This document shows positions 10,504-19,294 of a stretch of 64,000 nucleotides of DNA, piece after piece. The stretch covers positions 1,054,001-1,118,000 of the forward strand of contig NZ_SMSI01000001.1 of assembly GCF_004354915.1 (NCBI RefSeq), read 5' to 3'. The notes under the pieces are model-generated. The model made no database searches. It saw only the letters and a program-made list of their open reading frames with translations, and had not been told where the DNA came from. Every line of letters begins with the position of its first letter. The first letter of the stretch is position 1. The position numbers and the translations under genes were made by a program. The DNA is from Pseudohoeflea suaedae (GTDB lineage: Bacteria > Pseudomonadota > Alphaproteobacteria > Rhizobiales > Rhizobiaceae).

Positions 10504-11268
10504 TCAAGCCAGTTCGCGGCGGGCGACGCCATCCTCGCTCGCCTGCAAAAGCCATTTCTTGGTTCCCTCCGCCACGAGCGCGGTCAGCACCGAGGTGGAA
10601 TACGCGCGTGTGTCGATGTTGATCCGGTTGCGCAGGATTTCGGGATGATCCGCAGGTGTGTGGCCATGCACGATCAGCTTGGGATGAAGTTCGCCACAGG
10701 TGAGAAATTCCTGACGGATCCAGATCAGGTCCTCGCGTGCCTGTTGGTCGAGCGGTATGCCCGGACGGATGCCCGCATGACAGAAGAAATAGTCGCCGAA
10801 ACCGGCCGACGCCCGCAGGCCGGTCAGGAAGGCGAGATGGGTTGAAGGCACCGCATCGATGAGCGCCTGCCTGGAAGCCTCGAGCCGCGCTCCATCCGAT
10901 GTATCGAGTGTGACGCCATAGCTGGCAGCCGTTTGCAAGCCTCCGAATTCGACAAAGAGGCGATGGCTGTCCCCGTTCGTCAGGAAACTGAGCATCCCGG
11001 CATCGTGATTGCCGCAGAGCGAGAGATGTCGCGGATCGTCGGAGCGCTCGATCAGCCGGTCGATGACGCCGCGCGAATTCGGGCCGCGATCGGTATGATC
11101 GCCGAGCGTCAGGATGCGCCAGTCGTCGGGACGGTCCGCAGCGATTTCTGCGTCGATGGCTTCGAGCAGGGTATCCAGTAGTCCCAGGCAGCCGTGAATG
11201 TCACCGATGGCAACGAGGCGCGTGCCGTCGGGCGTTGCGGCATCCTCTATGGCGATGCCGCTCGCCAT
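10504..11268 (-). CDS. Calcineurin-like metallophosphoesterase (ApaH/PPP type)
   Basis: A 254-residue protein with the full set of metal-binding motifs of the PPP/ApaH group: GDIHG at 22-26, GDHTDRG at 56-62, GNHD at 86-89, His164 in CHAG and HGHT at 201-204. It may act as a protein phosphatase or dinucleotide hydrolase; sequence alone does not decide. The ATG at 11268 overlaps the lutC stop by one base (TGATG), which suggests translational coupling. The open frame runs further upstream to 11628 inside lutC, but that extension is a shadow. Its place as last gene of the lut operon is unusual. Confidence 0.87.
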   Translation of the reverse strand: MASGIAIEDAATPDGTRLVAIGDIHGCLGLLDTLLEAIDAEIAADRPDDWRILTLGDHTDRGPNSRGVIDRLIERSDDPRHLSLCGNHDAGMLSFLTNGDSHRLFVEFGGLQTAASYGVTLDTSDGARLEASRQALIDAVPSTHLAFLTGLRASAGFGDYFFCHAGIRPGIPLDQQAREDLIWIRQEFLTCGELHPKLIVHGHTPADHPEILRNRINIDTRAYSTSVLTALVAEGTKKWLLQASEDGVARRELA

Positions 11269-11939
11269 CAATCGACGATGATCAGGTGCAGCGCGCGGGG
11301 GCCGTGGGCGCCGAGCAAAATCTTTTGCTCGATATCGCCGGAGCGCGACGGGCCTGTCACCAGATTGAGCGCGCGGGGCATCTGCCCCTTTCCGAGCGCA
11401 CCGCGCAGCCGGTCCCAGATGCTTTCGAGATCGCCTTCGATATCCGCCGCCTTGACCACGACGATATGGTGGTCGGGCAGGAAATTGAGCGTCGTCGGAT
11501 TGTCGGCGCCGGAGGGAAGCGCAACCGTGCCGGTTTCCGCGATACCTGCCAGGGCATGGCTGACCGCGACCAGATCGTTGCCGTCGGATGCGCCATGAAG
11601 GACGTCGAGCGTGCGCTCGCCGTCCCATCCGGCATTCTTCAGCCGTGCGTCATCGCCGATGCGGATGCTGGCCGGCAGATTGTGCTCCCGCAGATAGGTC
11701 GAGACCGCACCCGCCACATCCGCATAGTCGCCGACCTCGGCTATGGTCGCGCCGAATGTCTGCGCCATCGCCTGAAACAGCTCCCGCCGCTCGGTATCGG
11801 CAAGCTGACCGCGTTTGGGCATGATGCCGCGCGGCGAACCGGAAAGCCGGGCGGATACGGCTTGCCTGCGGCCTTCTTCATCCCCTCCGGATGCGTTGAC
11901 CTTGCGGATCCGTGCGAGAATGGAATCGCGCGCGCTCAT
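11268..11939 (-). CDS. lutC: Lactate utilisation protein C
   Basis: A 223-residue LUD-domain protein, the third subunit of the LutABC L-lactate oxidation complex. Recognisable parts are MSARDSILARIRK at the start, AETGTVAL at 134-141 and FLPDHHIVV at 153-161. The start ATG overlaps the stop of lutB by one base, and its own stop overlaps the next gene the same way. In Bacillus and Campylobacter-type systems the complex converts lactate to pyruvate in the cytoplasm or at the membrane. No cofactor-binding Cys motif is expected or seen in this subunit. Confidence 0.92.
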   Translation of the reverse strand: MSARDSILARIRKVNASGGDEEGRRQAVSARLSGSPRGIMPKRGQLADTERRELFQAMAQTFGATIAEVGDYADVAGAVSTYLREHNLPASIRIGDDARLKNAGWDGERTLDVLHGASDGNDLVAVSHALAGIAETGTVALPSGADNPTTLNFLPDHHIVVVKAADIEGDLESIWDRLRGALGKGQMPRALNLVTGPSRSGDIEQKILLGAHGPRALHLIIVD

Positions 11940-13387
11940 CAGGCGGCCCTTTCCTGACTGGGATTCTGCTTGAGCGCCTCGCGTTGCTGCCATTGCTGCT
12001 GGAAGGTCCGTCCCTGCGGCGCGGGCAGGTCGCGATGGCGCGTCCAGCCGCCGGCAAAGGGCAGCGAGCGGAAGCGGTGCTTCGTGCCTCCGAGGACGCT
12101 GAGCGCCGGAATGCCGAAGGATGCCGCTATTCGGTAGAGCTTTGGTCGCTTGGCGAAGAAGGCCCAGAATTTCAGCCCGTAGCGAGCCGTTGTGGGCGTG
12201 AGGTGTCTTTCGAACTCCCGTTCGCGCCAGTGCCGCATCATCTTCGGCAGCGGAATGCGCATCGGGCACACGGCCTCGCATCGGCCGCAGAAGGTCGAGG
12301 CGTTCGGCAGCTGTCCGGTCTTTTCGATGCCGTTGAGCGAAGGCGTCAGGACGGCGCCCATCGGCCCGGGATACACCGAGCCATAGGCGTGCCCGCCGAC
12401 GGATTGATAGACCGGACAGTGGTTCATGCAGGCCCCGCAGCGGATGCAGCGGAGCATCTCCTGATATTCGGTGCCGAGCATCGACGAGCGGCCGTTGTCG
12501 AGAAGAACGACGTGGTATTCCTTCGGCCCGTCGGGATCGCCCTTCCGGCGCGGGCCGGTCGAATAGGTCGTGTAGCAGCTCATGTCCTGCCCGGTCGCCG
12601 AACGCGCCAGGAGCCGCAGGATCTGCGCCGTGTCCTCGAGCGTCGGCACCATCTTCTCGATCGAGGCGACGACGACATGCACATCCGCCAGCGTCTGGGT
12701 CAGGTCGCCATTGCCCTCATTCGTCACGATCACCGAGGAACCCGTTTCGGCGATCAGGAAATTGGCGCCGGTTATGCCGACCTTGGCCTCGAAATATTTC
12801 TGCCGGAGCACCTGTCTGGCTTCGCTGAGCAGGGCTGCCGGTTCCGACAGGTCGCGCGCCGCTTCGAGATGGGTGTGGACGCGGCGGAAATCGCTCTCCA
12901 CCTGTTCCTTGTTGAGGTGAACGGCGGGCGCGATGATATGGCTCGGATGTTCGCCGCGGAGCTGGATGATGTATTCGCCGAGGTCCGTCTCGACCGGCGT
13001 GACGCCGTTCTCTGCCAGATAGTCGTTGAGCCCGATCTCCTCGGTGATCATCGACTTGCCCTTGTTCACCGTCCTGGTGCCGGCCTTGCGGCAGATGTCG
13101 AGAACGATCGCGCGCGCCTGTTCCGCGTTCTCCGCCCAGTGGACGATGCCTCCGGCTTCGGTCACCTTCTTCTCGTAGGCTTCGAGATAGAGATCGAGGT
13201 GGGCAAGCGTGTGGTTCTTGATGTCGCGGGCATTGTCGCGGATCGCGTCGAATTCCGGCAGCGCATCGGCGGCCATCTGGCGCTTTCCTATGAAGCCTTT
13301 TTCGACATTGCCGAGCGCACGCTGCAACTGCGCGTCTAGAAGCGCCTTCTGCGCATGTTCCTTGAAACGGTCTGACGTCAGTTCCAT
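11939..13387 (-). CDS. lutB: Lactate utilisation iron-sulfur protein B
   Basis: A 482-residue iron-sulfur protein. The N-terminal LUD domain (about 60-295) is followed by two 4Fe-4S binding clusters of cysteines: C314, C317, C320, C324 in CIRCGACMNHCP and C367, C370, C374 in CGRCEAVCP. This matches LutB/YkgF. It works with LutA and LutC to oxidise lactate. Spacing to lutA is nine bases and to lutC a one-base overlap, so the three are one operon. The protein ends in a basic, Gln-rich tail of about 30 residues. Confidence 0.94.
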   Translation of the reverse strand: MELTSDRFKEHAQKALLDAQLQRALGNVEKGFIGKRQMAADALPEFDAIRDNARDIKNHTLAHLDLYLEAYEKKVTEAGGIVHWAENAEQARAIVLDICRKAGTRTVNKGKSMITEEIGLNDYLAENGVTPVETDLGEYIIQLRGEHPSHIIAPAVHLNKEQVESDFRRVHTHLEAARDLSEPAALLSEARQVLRQKYFEAKVGITGANFLIAETGSSVIVTNEGNGDLTQTLADVHVVVASIEKMVPTLEDTAQILRLLARSATGQDMSCYTTYSTGPRRKGDPDGPKEYHVVLLDNGRSSMLGTEYQEMLRCIRCGACMNHCPVYQSVGGHAYGSVYPGPMGAVLTPSLNGIEKTGQLPNASTFCGRCEAVCPMRIPLPKMMRHWREREFERHLTPTTARYGLKFWAFFAKRPKLYRIAASFGIPALSVLGGTKHRFRSLPFAGGWTRHRDLPAPQGRTFQQQWQQREALKQNPSQERAA

Positions 13388-13396
13388 CTGCCGCTC

Positions 13397-14209
13397 CTAT
13401 TTGCCGCTTCCGGCGATCGGTGGCGTATCGGTCATTCCGGCGAGAACTTCGGCAACGTGCCGGACTTCGACGGTCGAGCCCGAGCGCTTCAGCTTGCCGG
13501 CCATGTTCATCAGGCAGCCGAGGTCTCCGGCCAGCAGCATCTCGGCCTCGCTGCCTTCGATGTTGCCCGTCTTCTTGGTGACGATGGCGTTGGAGATGTC
13601 GGGATACTTGACGCAGAACGTGCCGCCGAAGCCGCAGCAGACGTCCGGGTCCTGCATCTCCTTGATGGTGATGCCCTCGACGGCATTGAGCAGTTTGCGC
13701 GGCTGGTCCCTGATGCCGAGTTCGCGAAGCCCCGAACAGGAATCGTGATAGGTCACCTCGGCCGAAACGGCGGCACCCGTATCGCGCACCATCATCACGT
13801 CGGTGAGGAAGGATACGAGCTCGTGGCATTTCTCCGCGAAGGCCCTGGCGCGGGGTTCCCATGCCGGGTCGCCCGCAAAGAGTTCCGGGTAATGTTTCTT
13901 CATCATGGCCCCGCAGGACCCGGAAGGCGCGACGATGAAGTCGAATCCCTCGAAGGCCTCGATCACCTGTTCGGCGATCTCGCGCGTATCGGTCTTGTCG
14001 CCGGAATTGTAGGCCGGCTGGCCGCAGCAGGTCTGTGCCGCCGGCACATGCACTTCGCACCCCGCATCCTCGATCAGTTTGACCGCGGCAAAACCGACGG
14101 ACGGGCGGAACAGATCCACCAGGCAGGTCACGAACAGGGCCACGCGTGGGCGGTTTTCCGGATCCGGGGTCAGAGCCGAGGAAGGGGTAGGGGTCGTCGA
14201 ATGATTCAC
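13397..14209 (-). CDS. lutA: Lactate utilisation protein A (CCG-domain Fe-S protein)
   Basis: A 270-residue protein with two cysteine-rich CCG domains, each with the expected pattern: Cys29 and CCGQPAYNSG at 61-70, Cys99, then DSCSGLRELG around 156-165 and CCGFGG at 191-196. This is LutA/YkgE. I start it at GTG 14209 because GGAGG lies eight bases upstream, and this GTG overlaps the regulator's TGA (GTGA). A longer frame to 14305 would overlap the regulator by 100 bp. It is the first structural gene of the lactate operon. Confidence 0.92.
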   Translation of the reverse strand: MNHSTTPTPSSALTPDPENRPRVALFVTCLVDLFRPSVGFAAVKLIEDAGCEVHVPAAQTCCGQPAYNSGDKTDTREIAEQVIEAFEGFDFIVAPSGSCGAMMKKHYPELFAGDPAWEPRARAFAEKCHELVSFLTDVMMVRDTGAAVSAEVTYHDSCSGLRELGIRDQPRKLLNAVEGITIKEMQDPDVCCGFGGTFCVKYPDISNAIVTKKTGNIEGSEAEMLLAGDLGCLMNMAGKLKRSGSTVEVRHVAEVLAGMTDTPPIAGSGK

Positions 14210-15033
14210 TGCGCCGCCTCCGACGGTCTTGCTTTTCTCGTTTTGCCGGTCGGACCCAGCGTCGGTAATCTCTGTTGCAGGCGAAGGCGCGATACCCGCT
14301 CCCACTCGCCGGTACGTCGCGCCTCGGCCATGGCGCGCACCACGAAATCCATGTGCTCGCGCGCCGCCGCCTTCGCCGCCAGCGGGTCATGCGCCATGAT
14401 GGCCTCGTACATGGCCACGTGCTGTGCGAGCAGTTTCTCACGCGCGCCGCCGAGATTGTAGATCATCGCGCGGTTGTAGAAGACGCCTTCGGACAGGAGC
14501 CGGTAGCACGAGCGCAGCGTGTGCAGGAGAATGATGTTGTGCGCGCACTCGCCGACCGCATTGTGGAACTCGACGTCGATCGCCGCTTCCTCTGCAAAGT
14601 CGTCCTTGACGTGCGCGGCCTTCATGGAATCGATGATCCGCGTCAGCAGCGCCTTGTCGTCCTCGGTCGCGCGCAGGGCGGCGAACTCGGCGGCAGTACC
14701 TTCCACCTCGCGGCGATATTCGAGGTAATCCTGTGTGGCCTTGCCGTGGCGCGCGATCAGTTCCATCACCGGCCGGGTGAAGACCTGGCCGATCACGTCG
14801 GCCACATAGGTGCCGCCGCCGTGCTGGGTGACGAGAAGTCCGCGGCTTTCGAGCTCCTTGAGCGCCTCGCGCAGGATCGGACGGGACACGTCGAACTGGC
14901 GCGCAAGCTCGCGCTCGCCCGGCAAACGGTCGCCGACCCGCAACACACCTTCCAAAACCAGGACCTCGATCTGGAACACCACTTCGTCAGCCGTGCGGCC
15001 GTGGTCGATCCGGTCGAAAATGTTCTCGCTCAT
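14206..15033 (-). CDS. GntR/FadR-family regulator of the lut operon
   Basis: A 275-residue GntR protein with a winged helix-turn-helix (about 15-80, containing LPGERELARQFDVSRPILREAL) and a C-terminal FCD effector domain with the metal-binding type of His and Asp residues (for example DVEFHNAVG and REHMDFV). It belongs to the FadR/LldR/GlcC branch that senses lactate, glycolate or other small acids. It is cotranscribed with lutABC through a four-base GTGA overlap, so it most likely controls the operon it heads. I could not identify a convincing LldR-type operator in the 61 bp upstream. Confidence 0.9.
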   Translation of the reverse strand: MSENIFDRIDHGRTADEVVFQIEVLVLEGVLRVGDRLPGERELARQFDVSRPILREALKELESRGLLVTQHGGGTYVADVIGQVFTRPVMELIARHGKATQDYLEYRREVEGTAAEFAALRATEDDKALLTRIIDSMKAAHVKDDFAEEAAIDVEFHNAVGECAHNIILLHTLRSCYRLLSEGVFYNRAMIYNLGGAREKLLAQHVAMYEAIMAHDPLAAKAAAREHMDFVVRAMAEARRTGEWERVSRLRLQQRLPTLGPTGKTRKARPSEAAQ

Positions 15034-15094
15034 GCGCTTCTCCGGGCTGCGAAACTAGCAATGGGAACGCGTCATGGTCAACAAACTTATCCAC

Positions 15095-15991
15095 TCAATG
15101 GCTTTCGCCGAACATCGGCTGATAGAGTGTCACCAGAAAGTCGATGAATGCGCGGATCTTGGCTGGCAGGAACTGGCGGCTGGCATAGAGCGCGTAGATT
15201 CCGACATTGCGGCTGCCCTCATAGGCAGGCAGTACCTGCACGAGCTTGCCTGCGTCCAGTTCCGCGGTGACATCCCATGTGGAGCGCAGCGCGATGCCGG
15301 CGCCGCCGATGACAGCTTCGCGGATCACCTCGCTGGAATTGGTCTTCAACGGGCCATCGGGCCGATAGGTCACAGGCCCTTCGGGACCTTCCAGCTTCCA
15401 GGTGTCGTGATTGTGCGGCGGCAGGCAGAGATGATCCGCGAGATCAGCCAGCGTCTCCGGCATCCCCCGCTGGTCGAGATAGGAAGGCGCCGCGCAGAGA
15501 ATGCGGCGCACGGGCGCGAGCTTGCGACCGACGAGGCTGGAATCCGTCAATTCTCCGATACGTATAGACAGATCAAAGCCTTCGCCGACGATGTCGACGA
15601 AGGTATCGCTGAGCTGCAGGTTGATTGCCAGTTCCGGATGGCTTCGCATGAAATCATTGATGTGGGGCGCGATATGCATCCGTCCAAACGAGGTCGGCGC
15701 CGACACCTTGAGCGTGCCGCGCACCGCGTCGGACCGGCGGGAGATGAAGTGTTCGGCGTCTTCTATGCCGGCAAGCAGGGGGCCGATGCGCTCGAAATAG
15801 GCCTGGCCGGCTTCCGTCAGCGAGATCTGCCGGGTGGTCCGTTGCAGCAGCCGTGTGCCGAGCGTTTCCTCGAGCCGCCGCAGCCGTTTCGACACGCCTG
15901 CCGGGGAGAGGCCGAGCTCGCGGCCCGCAGAGGAAAGCGAGCCCGTGGCGACCACCTGGGCGAAAACTTGCATGTCCTCGAGTTTTCCCAA
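15095..15991 (-). CDS. LysR-family regulator divergent from glcDEF
   Basis: A LysR regulator of 298 residues of the DmlR/CrgA type (KLEDMQVFAQVVATGSLSSAGRELGLSPAGVSKRL at the N-terminus in pieces; effector domain after residue 90). The best start is TTG at 15991, which gives the usual M-G-KLEDMQVF opening and has GGAG eight bases upstream. The longer frame to 16174 would run into glcD. It diverges from glcD with 164 bp between, containing a perfect 23-bp palindrome, so glycolate-oxidase control is a reasonable inference. Its C-terminus ends 61 bp before the GntR gene start. Confidence 0.87.
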   Translation of the reverse strand: MGKLEDMQVFAQVVATGSLSSAGRELGLSPAGVSKRLRRLEETLGTRLLQRTTRQISLTEAGQAYFERIGPLLAGIEDAEHFISRRSDAVRGTLKVSAPTSFGRMHIAPHINDFMRSHPELAINLQLSDTFVDIVGEGFDLSIRIGELTDSSLVGRKLAPVRRILCAAPSYLDQRGMPETLADLADHLCLPPHNHDTWKLEGPEGPVTYRPDGPLKTNSSEVIREAVIGGAGIALRSTWDVTAELDAGKLVQVLPAYEGSRNVGIYALYASRQFLPAKIRAFIDFLVTLYQPMFGESH

Positions 15992-16093
15992 TCCGCTTAC
16001 TCCCGTTTTGACCGCGTCCTTGCTATGGTTATCATGGTTGCGGGCCGATGCCAGCAGCTGGCGGTGAGGTGCGACGAAAGCCGCTATTGCAAG

Positions 16094-16116
16094 AGTGGTA
16101 AGAAATATATACCACT
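16094..16116. promoter_or_regulatory. Palindromic operator candidate upstream of glcD
   Basis: AGTGGTA (16094-16100) and TACCACT (16110-16116) form a perfect 7-bp inverted repeat with a nine-base AT-rich spacer. It is 39 bp upstream of the glcD start and 103 bp upstream of the LysR start. The size fits a dimeric LysR or GntR-type site. Which of the two neighbouring regulators binds it is not shown by the sequence. Confidence 0.6.
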
Positions 16117-16155
16117 TCGCGCAAAGCCTGTTGCAAGCTGCGGGAGGAGAGCGAC

Positions 16156-17595
16156 GTGAGCGAGATGATTGCATTTCTCAAGCCGGACCCGGCCATTCTG
16201 AGCCGGCGTGCGGCCATCCTCGCCGATATTGCCGACCTTCTGCCCGACGATGCGCTGGTCACCGAAGAGCGGGAACTGGTGCCCTTCGAGACCGACGCCT
16301 TCGTCTCCTATCGCCGTCTGCCGCTGGCCGTGGCATTGCCGGAGACGACGGAGCAGGTGGCCGCCGTCGTCAGATATTGTCACCGCGAGGGTATTCCGGT
16401 CATTCCGCGTGGGGCGGGCACGTCACTGTCGGGCGGCGCGATCCCGCAGGAGGATGCGGTGGTGGTCGGCCTGTCCCGGCTCAACCGGATCATCGAGGTC
16501 GACCTCCCCAACCGGTGTGCCGTGGTCCAGTCGGGCGTCACCAACATCTCGATTTCCCAGGCCGTCGATGCGGACGGCTTTTTCTATGCACCGGATCCGT
16601 CCTCCCAGCTCGCCTGCACCATCGGCGGCAATATCGGGATGAATTCCGGCGGCGCGCACTGCCTGAAATACGGGGTGACGACCAACAATCTTCTCGGCGT
16701 GCGCATGGTTCTCTTCGATGGATCGATCGTGGAGATCGGCGGCAAGGCGCTCGACGCAGCGGGTTACGATCTCCTCGGGCTCATTTGCGGCTCCGAAGGC
16801 CAGCTCGGCATCATCACCGAGGCGACTGTCCGTCTGCTCGCCAAGCCCGAAGGCGCGCGTCCGGTTCTTTTCGGCTTTCCCACATCGGAAGCGGCCGGCG
16901 CCTGTGTCTCGGAAGTCATCGGCGCGGGCATCATCCCTGTTGCCATCGAATTCATGGACAAGCCGGCCATCGAGATCTGCGAAGCTTTTGCCCAGGCGGG
17001 CTATCCGATGGATGTCGATGCGCTGCTGATCGTCGAGGTCGAGGGCTCCGACGAGGAAATGGACGCCATGCTGGCCCGCATCATCGAAATCGCCAGGCGG
17101 CACGGGGTCAGCACGATCAAGGAATCCCAGTCGGCCACCGAGGCCGCACTCATCTGGAAGGGACGCAAGTCGGCCTTCGGCGCTACCGGGCGCATCGCCG
17201 ACTATATCTGCATGGACGGCACCGTGCCGCTTGGCCAGCTTTCCCACGTGCTGAGGGAAACGAGCGTGATCGTCGCCAGATACGGCCTGCGCGTCGCCAA
17301 TGTCTTTCACGCGGGTGACGGCAACATGCACCCGCTCATCCTCTTCAATGCCAACGATCCCGAGGAAGCGCAGAAGGCGGAACTCGCGGGCAACGACATT
17401 CTCAAGCTCTGCGTCGATGCCGGCGGCTGCCTGACCGGCGAGCACGGGGTGGGGATCGAGAAACGCGACCTGATGACCCATCAATACGCCGCCGCCGACC
17501 TCGATCAGCAGATGCGGGTGCGCTCGGCCTTCGATCCCAAATGGATCTTCAATCCCTCAAAGGTTTTCCCGCTCGAAGGACGGTCGGGCAAATGA
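16156..17595 (+). CDS. glcD: Glycolate oxidase FAD-linked subunit GlcD
   Basis: A 479-residue flavoprotein that oxidises glycolate to glyoxylate with GlcE and GlcF. The FAD-binding PCMH domain occupies about 55-235 with RGAGTSLSGG at 85-94 and the GGNIGMNSGG segment. The FAD-oxidase C-terminal domain ends with HAGDGNMHPLI and the typical GEHGVGIEKR. The start is GTG at 16156, preceded by GGGAGGAGAG at 16142-16151. The stop overlaps the glcE ATG (ATGA). D-lactate and other 2-hydroxy acids are possible extra substrates of this family. Confidence 0.96.
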   Translation: MSEMIAFLKPDPAILSRRAAILADIADLLPDDALVTEERELVPFETDAFVSYRRLPLAVALPETTEQVAAVVRYCHREGIPVIPRGAGTSLSGGAIPQEDAVVVGLSRLNRIIEVDLPNRCAVVQSGVTNISISQAVDADGFFYAPDPSSQLACTIGGNIGMNSGGAHCLKYGVTTNNLLGVRMVLFDGSIVEIGGKALDAAGYDLLGLICGSEGQLGIITEATVRLLAKPEGARPVLFGFPTSEAAGACVSEVIGAGIIPVAIEFMDKPAIEICEAFAQAGYPMDVDALLIVEVEGSDEEMDAMLARIIEIARRHGVSTIKESQSATEAALIWKGRKSAFGATGRIADYICMDGTVPLGQLSHVLRETSVIVARYGLRVANVFHAGDGNMHPLILFNANDPEEAQKAELAGNDILKLCVDAGGCLTGEHGVGIEKRDLMTHQYAAADLDQQMRVRSAFDPKWIFNPSKVFPLEGRSGK

Positions 17596-18806
17596 GGACC
17601 CATCCCCTCACGCCGGCCTCGGAAGAGGAGATCGCTGCCGTCGTCGCGGATGCGGCATCGACAGCAACGCCGCTCGAAATCCTCGGCGGCGGTACACGTC
17701 GCGGGATGGGCCGGCCGGTGCAGGCGGCTACCACGCTCGACTTGTCCCGTCACGCCGGTATCACCGCCTATAACCCTGCCGAACTCGTCATGTCCGCAAA
17801 GGCAGGCACGCCGCTCAGGCTGATCGAGGACGAACTCGACCGCAACGGCCAGATGCTGACCTTCGAGCCGATGGATCATCGCCCTGTTCTCGGCAGCGAC
17901 GGCGAGCCGACGATCGGCGGCGTCTTCGCGGCGAACGTCTCCGGGCCGCGCCGTCTGACGGCGGGCGCCGCCCGCGACAGTCTTCTCGGCGTCCGCTTCG
18001 TCAACGGCCGCGGCGAGATCATCAAGTCCGGCGGCAGGGTGATGAAGAACGTGACCGGCCTCGACCTCGTCAAGCTCATGGCAGGCTCCTGGGGCACGCT
18101 CGGTGTGCTGAGTGAGGTCACCTTCAAGGTGCTGCCGAAGCCCGAGACCACGGCAACTCTGGTCGTTTCCGGTCTCAACGATGCCGAAGCCGCGGCTGCG
18201 ATGGCCGCTGCCATGGCTCTGCCCGTTGAGGTGTCGTCCGCCGCTCATCTGCCGGTCAGCGTGGTCAACCGTTTTCTGGGTGGCAAACTCGACTGGGAGC
18301 CGGTAACGCTTCTGCGGCTGGAAGGGCTCTCGCAATCCGTTCTCGTGCGCAAGGACAAGCTGGCGACGGCCATGGCGGCTTTCGGCGACTCGCGTTTGTT
18401 GAATGCGCAGGAGAGCGCGGCGATCTGGCGCGAGGTCCGCGATGTGATGCCGTTCGCCGAGCATCGCGCCAAGCCGCTCTGGCGCGTTTCGGTCGCGCCC
18501 TCCGCCGGCCACCAGCTTGTCGCGGCCCTCAGGCTCAATACGGGCGTCGATGCCTTTTACGACTGGCAGGGCGGCCTCGTCTGGCTGCAGATGGAGCAGG
18601 ATGTGGAAGACGAAATGATCCGCACCTTCATCGCCCGGCTCGGCGGCGGGCATGCGACGCTCGTTCGCGCGGCGGAGCCTGTCAGAGCCTCCGTCCAGGT
18701 CTTCGAAAATGAACCGGCCGCGCTCGGCGCGCTTTCGGCGCGCATACGCCAGGCCATCGATCCCGCAGGCATCTTCAATCCGGGGCGCATGGCGCCGGCG
18801 GCCTGA
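17592..18806 (+). CDS. glcE: Glycolate oxidase subunit GlcE
   Basis: A 404-residue second FAD-binding subunit of glycolate oxidase. It keeps the FAD_binding_4 fold in its N-terminal half: EILGGGTRRGMGRP, then MTFEP-like FEPMDHRP, TIGGVFAANVSGPRR, and GGRVMKNVTGLDL. The C-terminal part ends with DPAGIFNPGRM. The ATG at 17592 overlaps the glcD stop by four bases (ATGA), so the longer frame starting at 17541 is not needed. It is followed by a small membrane protein gene before glcF. Confidence 0.95.
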   Translation: MRTHPLTPASEEEIAAVVADAASTATPLEILGGGTRRGMGRPVQAATTLDLSRHAGITAYNPAELVMSAKAGTPLRLIEDELDRNGQMLTFEPMDHRPVLGSDGEPTIGGVFAANVSGPRRLTAGAARDSLLGVRFVNGRGEIIKSGGRVMKNVTGLDLVKLMAGSWGTLGVLSEVTFKVLPKPETTATLVVSGLNDAEAAAAMAAAMALPVEVSSAAHLPVSVVNRFLGGKLDWEPVTLLRLEGLSQSVLVRKDKLATAMAAFGDSRLLNAQESAAIWREVRDVMPFAEHRAKPLWRVSVAPSAGHQLVAALRLNTGVDAFYDWQGGLVWLQMEQDVEDEMIRTFIARLGGGHATLVRAAEPVRASVQVFENEPAALGALSARIRQAIDPAGIFNPGRMAPAA

Positions 18807-18842
18807 AGCAAACGCATCTTCAGTTCAGGAAAGGGGAATGGC

Positions 18843-19238
18843 ATGAGTGATCGGATGCAGCCACCCGCGCCTCCGAGCGAGGATCAAGGGGTAAATACCG
18901 ACAGATGGCTCGAACCGGGCAAGGCCAATCTTCAGGTGATCTACGCCCTCTATCTGGTGAGCGCGCTTGGCGGCATCACCGTCATCATCGGCGTTGTGCT
19001 GGCCTATATGAACCGCGGCAAATGTTCCGAGTGGCTGGAGACGCACTATACCTGGCTCATCAGAACCTTCTGGCTCGGGCTTCTCTACGGCTTCATCTCG
19101 TTCCTGCTCTTCGTCGTGCTGATCGGCATGCCGTTGATGGTCGCGGTCGCGGTGCTGATGGTCGTTCGCCTTGTCATCGGCCTGCAGAAACTCGGCCGCA
19201 ACAAGCCGATCCTTCATCCGGATAGCTGGCTTATCTGA
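18843..19238 (+). CDS. Small membrane protein, DUF4870-like, inside glc operon
   Basis: A 131-residue protein with a short soluble N-terminus and about three hydrophobic segments (roughly 31-55, 71-88 and 90-108). The pattern IYALYLVSALGG then LETHYTWLIRTFW and VVRLVIGLQKL resembles DUF4870 membrane proteins. A GGAAAGGGG stretch is at 18829-18837. It is inserted between glcE and glcF with gaps of 36 and 56 bp, so it is probably cotranscribed. A role in anchoring the oxidase or in membrane function is a guess. Confidence 0.78.
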   Translation: MSDRMQPPAPPSEDQGVNTDRWLEPGKANLQVIYALYLVSALGGITVIIGVVLAYMNRGKCSEWLETHYTWLIRTFWLGLLYGFISFLLFVVLIGMPLMVAVAVLMVVRLVIGLQKLGRNKPILHPDSWLI

Positions 19239-19294
19239 ACCCATTCTCGCAGGCCGGCGGTCGAACGTCGCCGCCGGCAACACAGGACGCAGGC

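Noticed and set aside
12717..14441. A 574-codon minus-strand frame over lutB, lutA and the GntR gene.
   Set aside because: It is in another frame than the three recognised proteins and has Arg-rich nonsense composition.
15075..15084. TGGTCAACAA upstream of the GntR gene looked like an LldR/FadR operator.
   Set aside because: The two half-sites are two bases apart where the family consensus needs three, and no second copy was found nearby.
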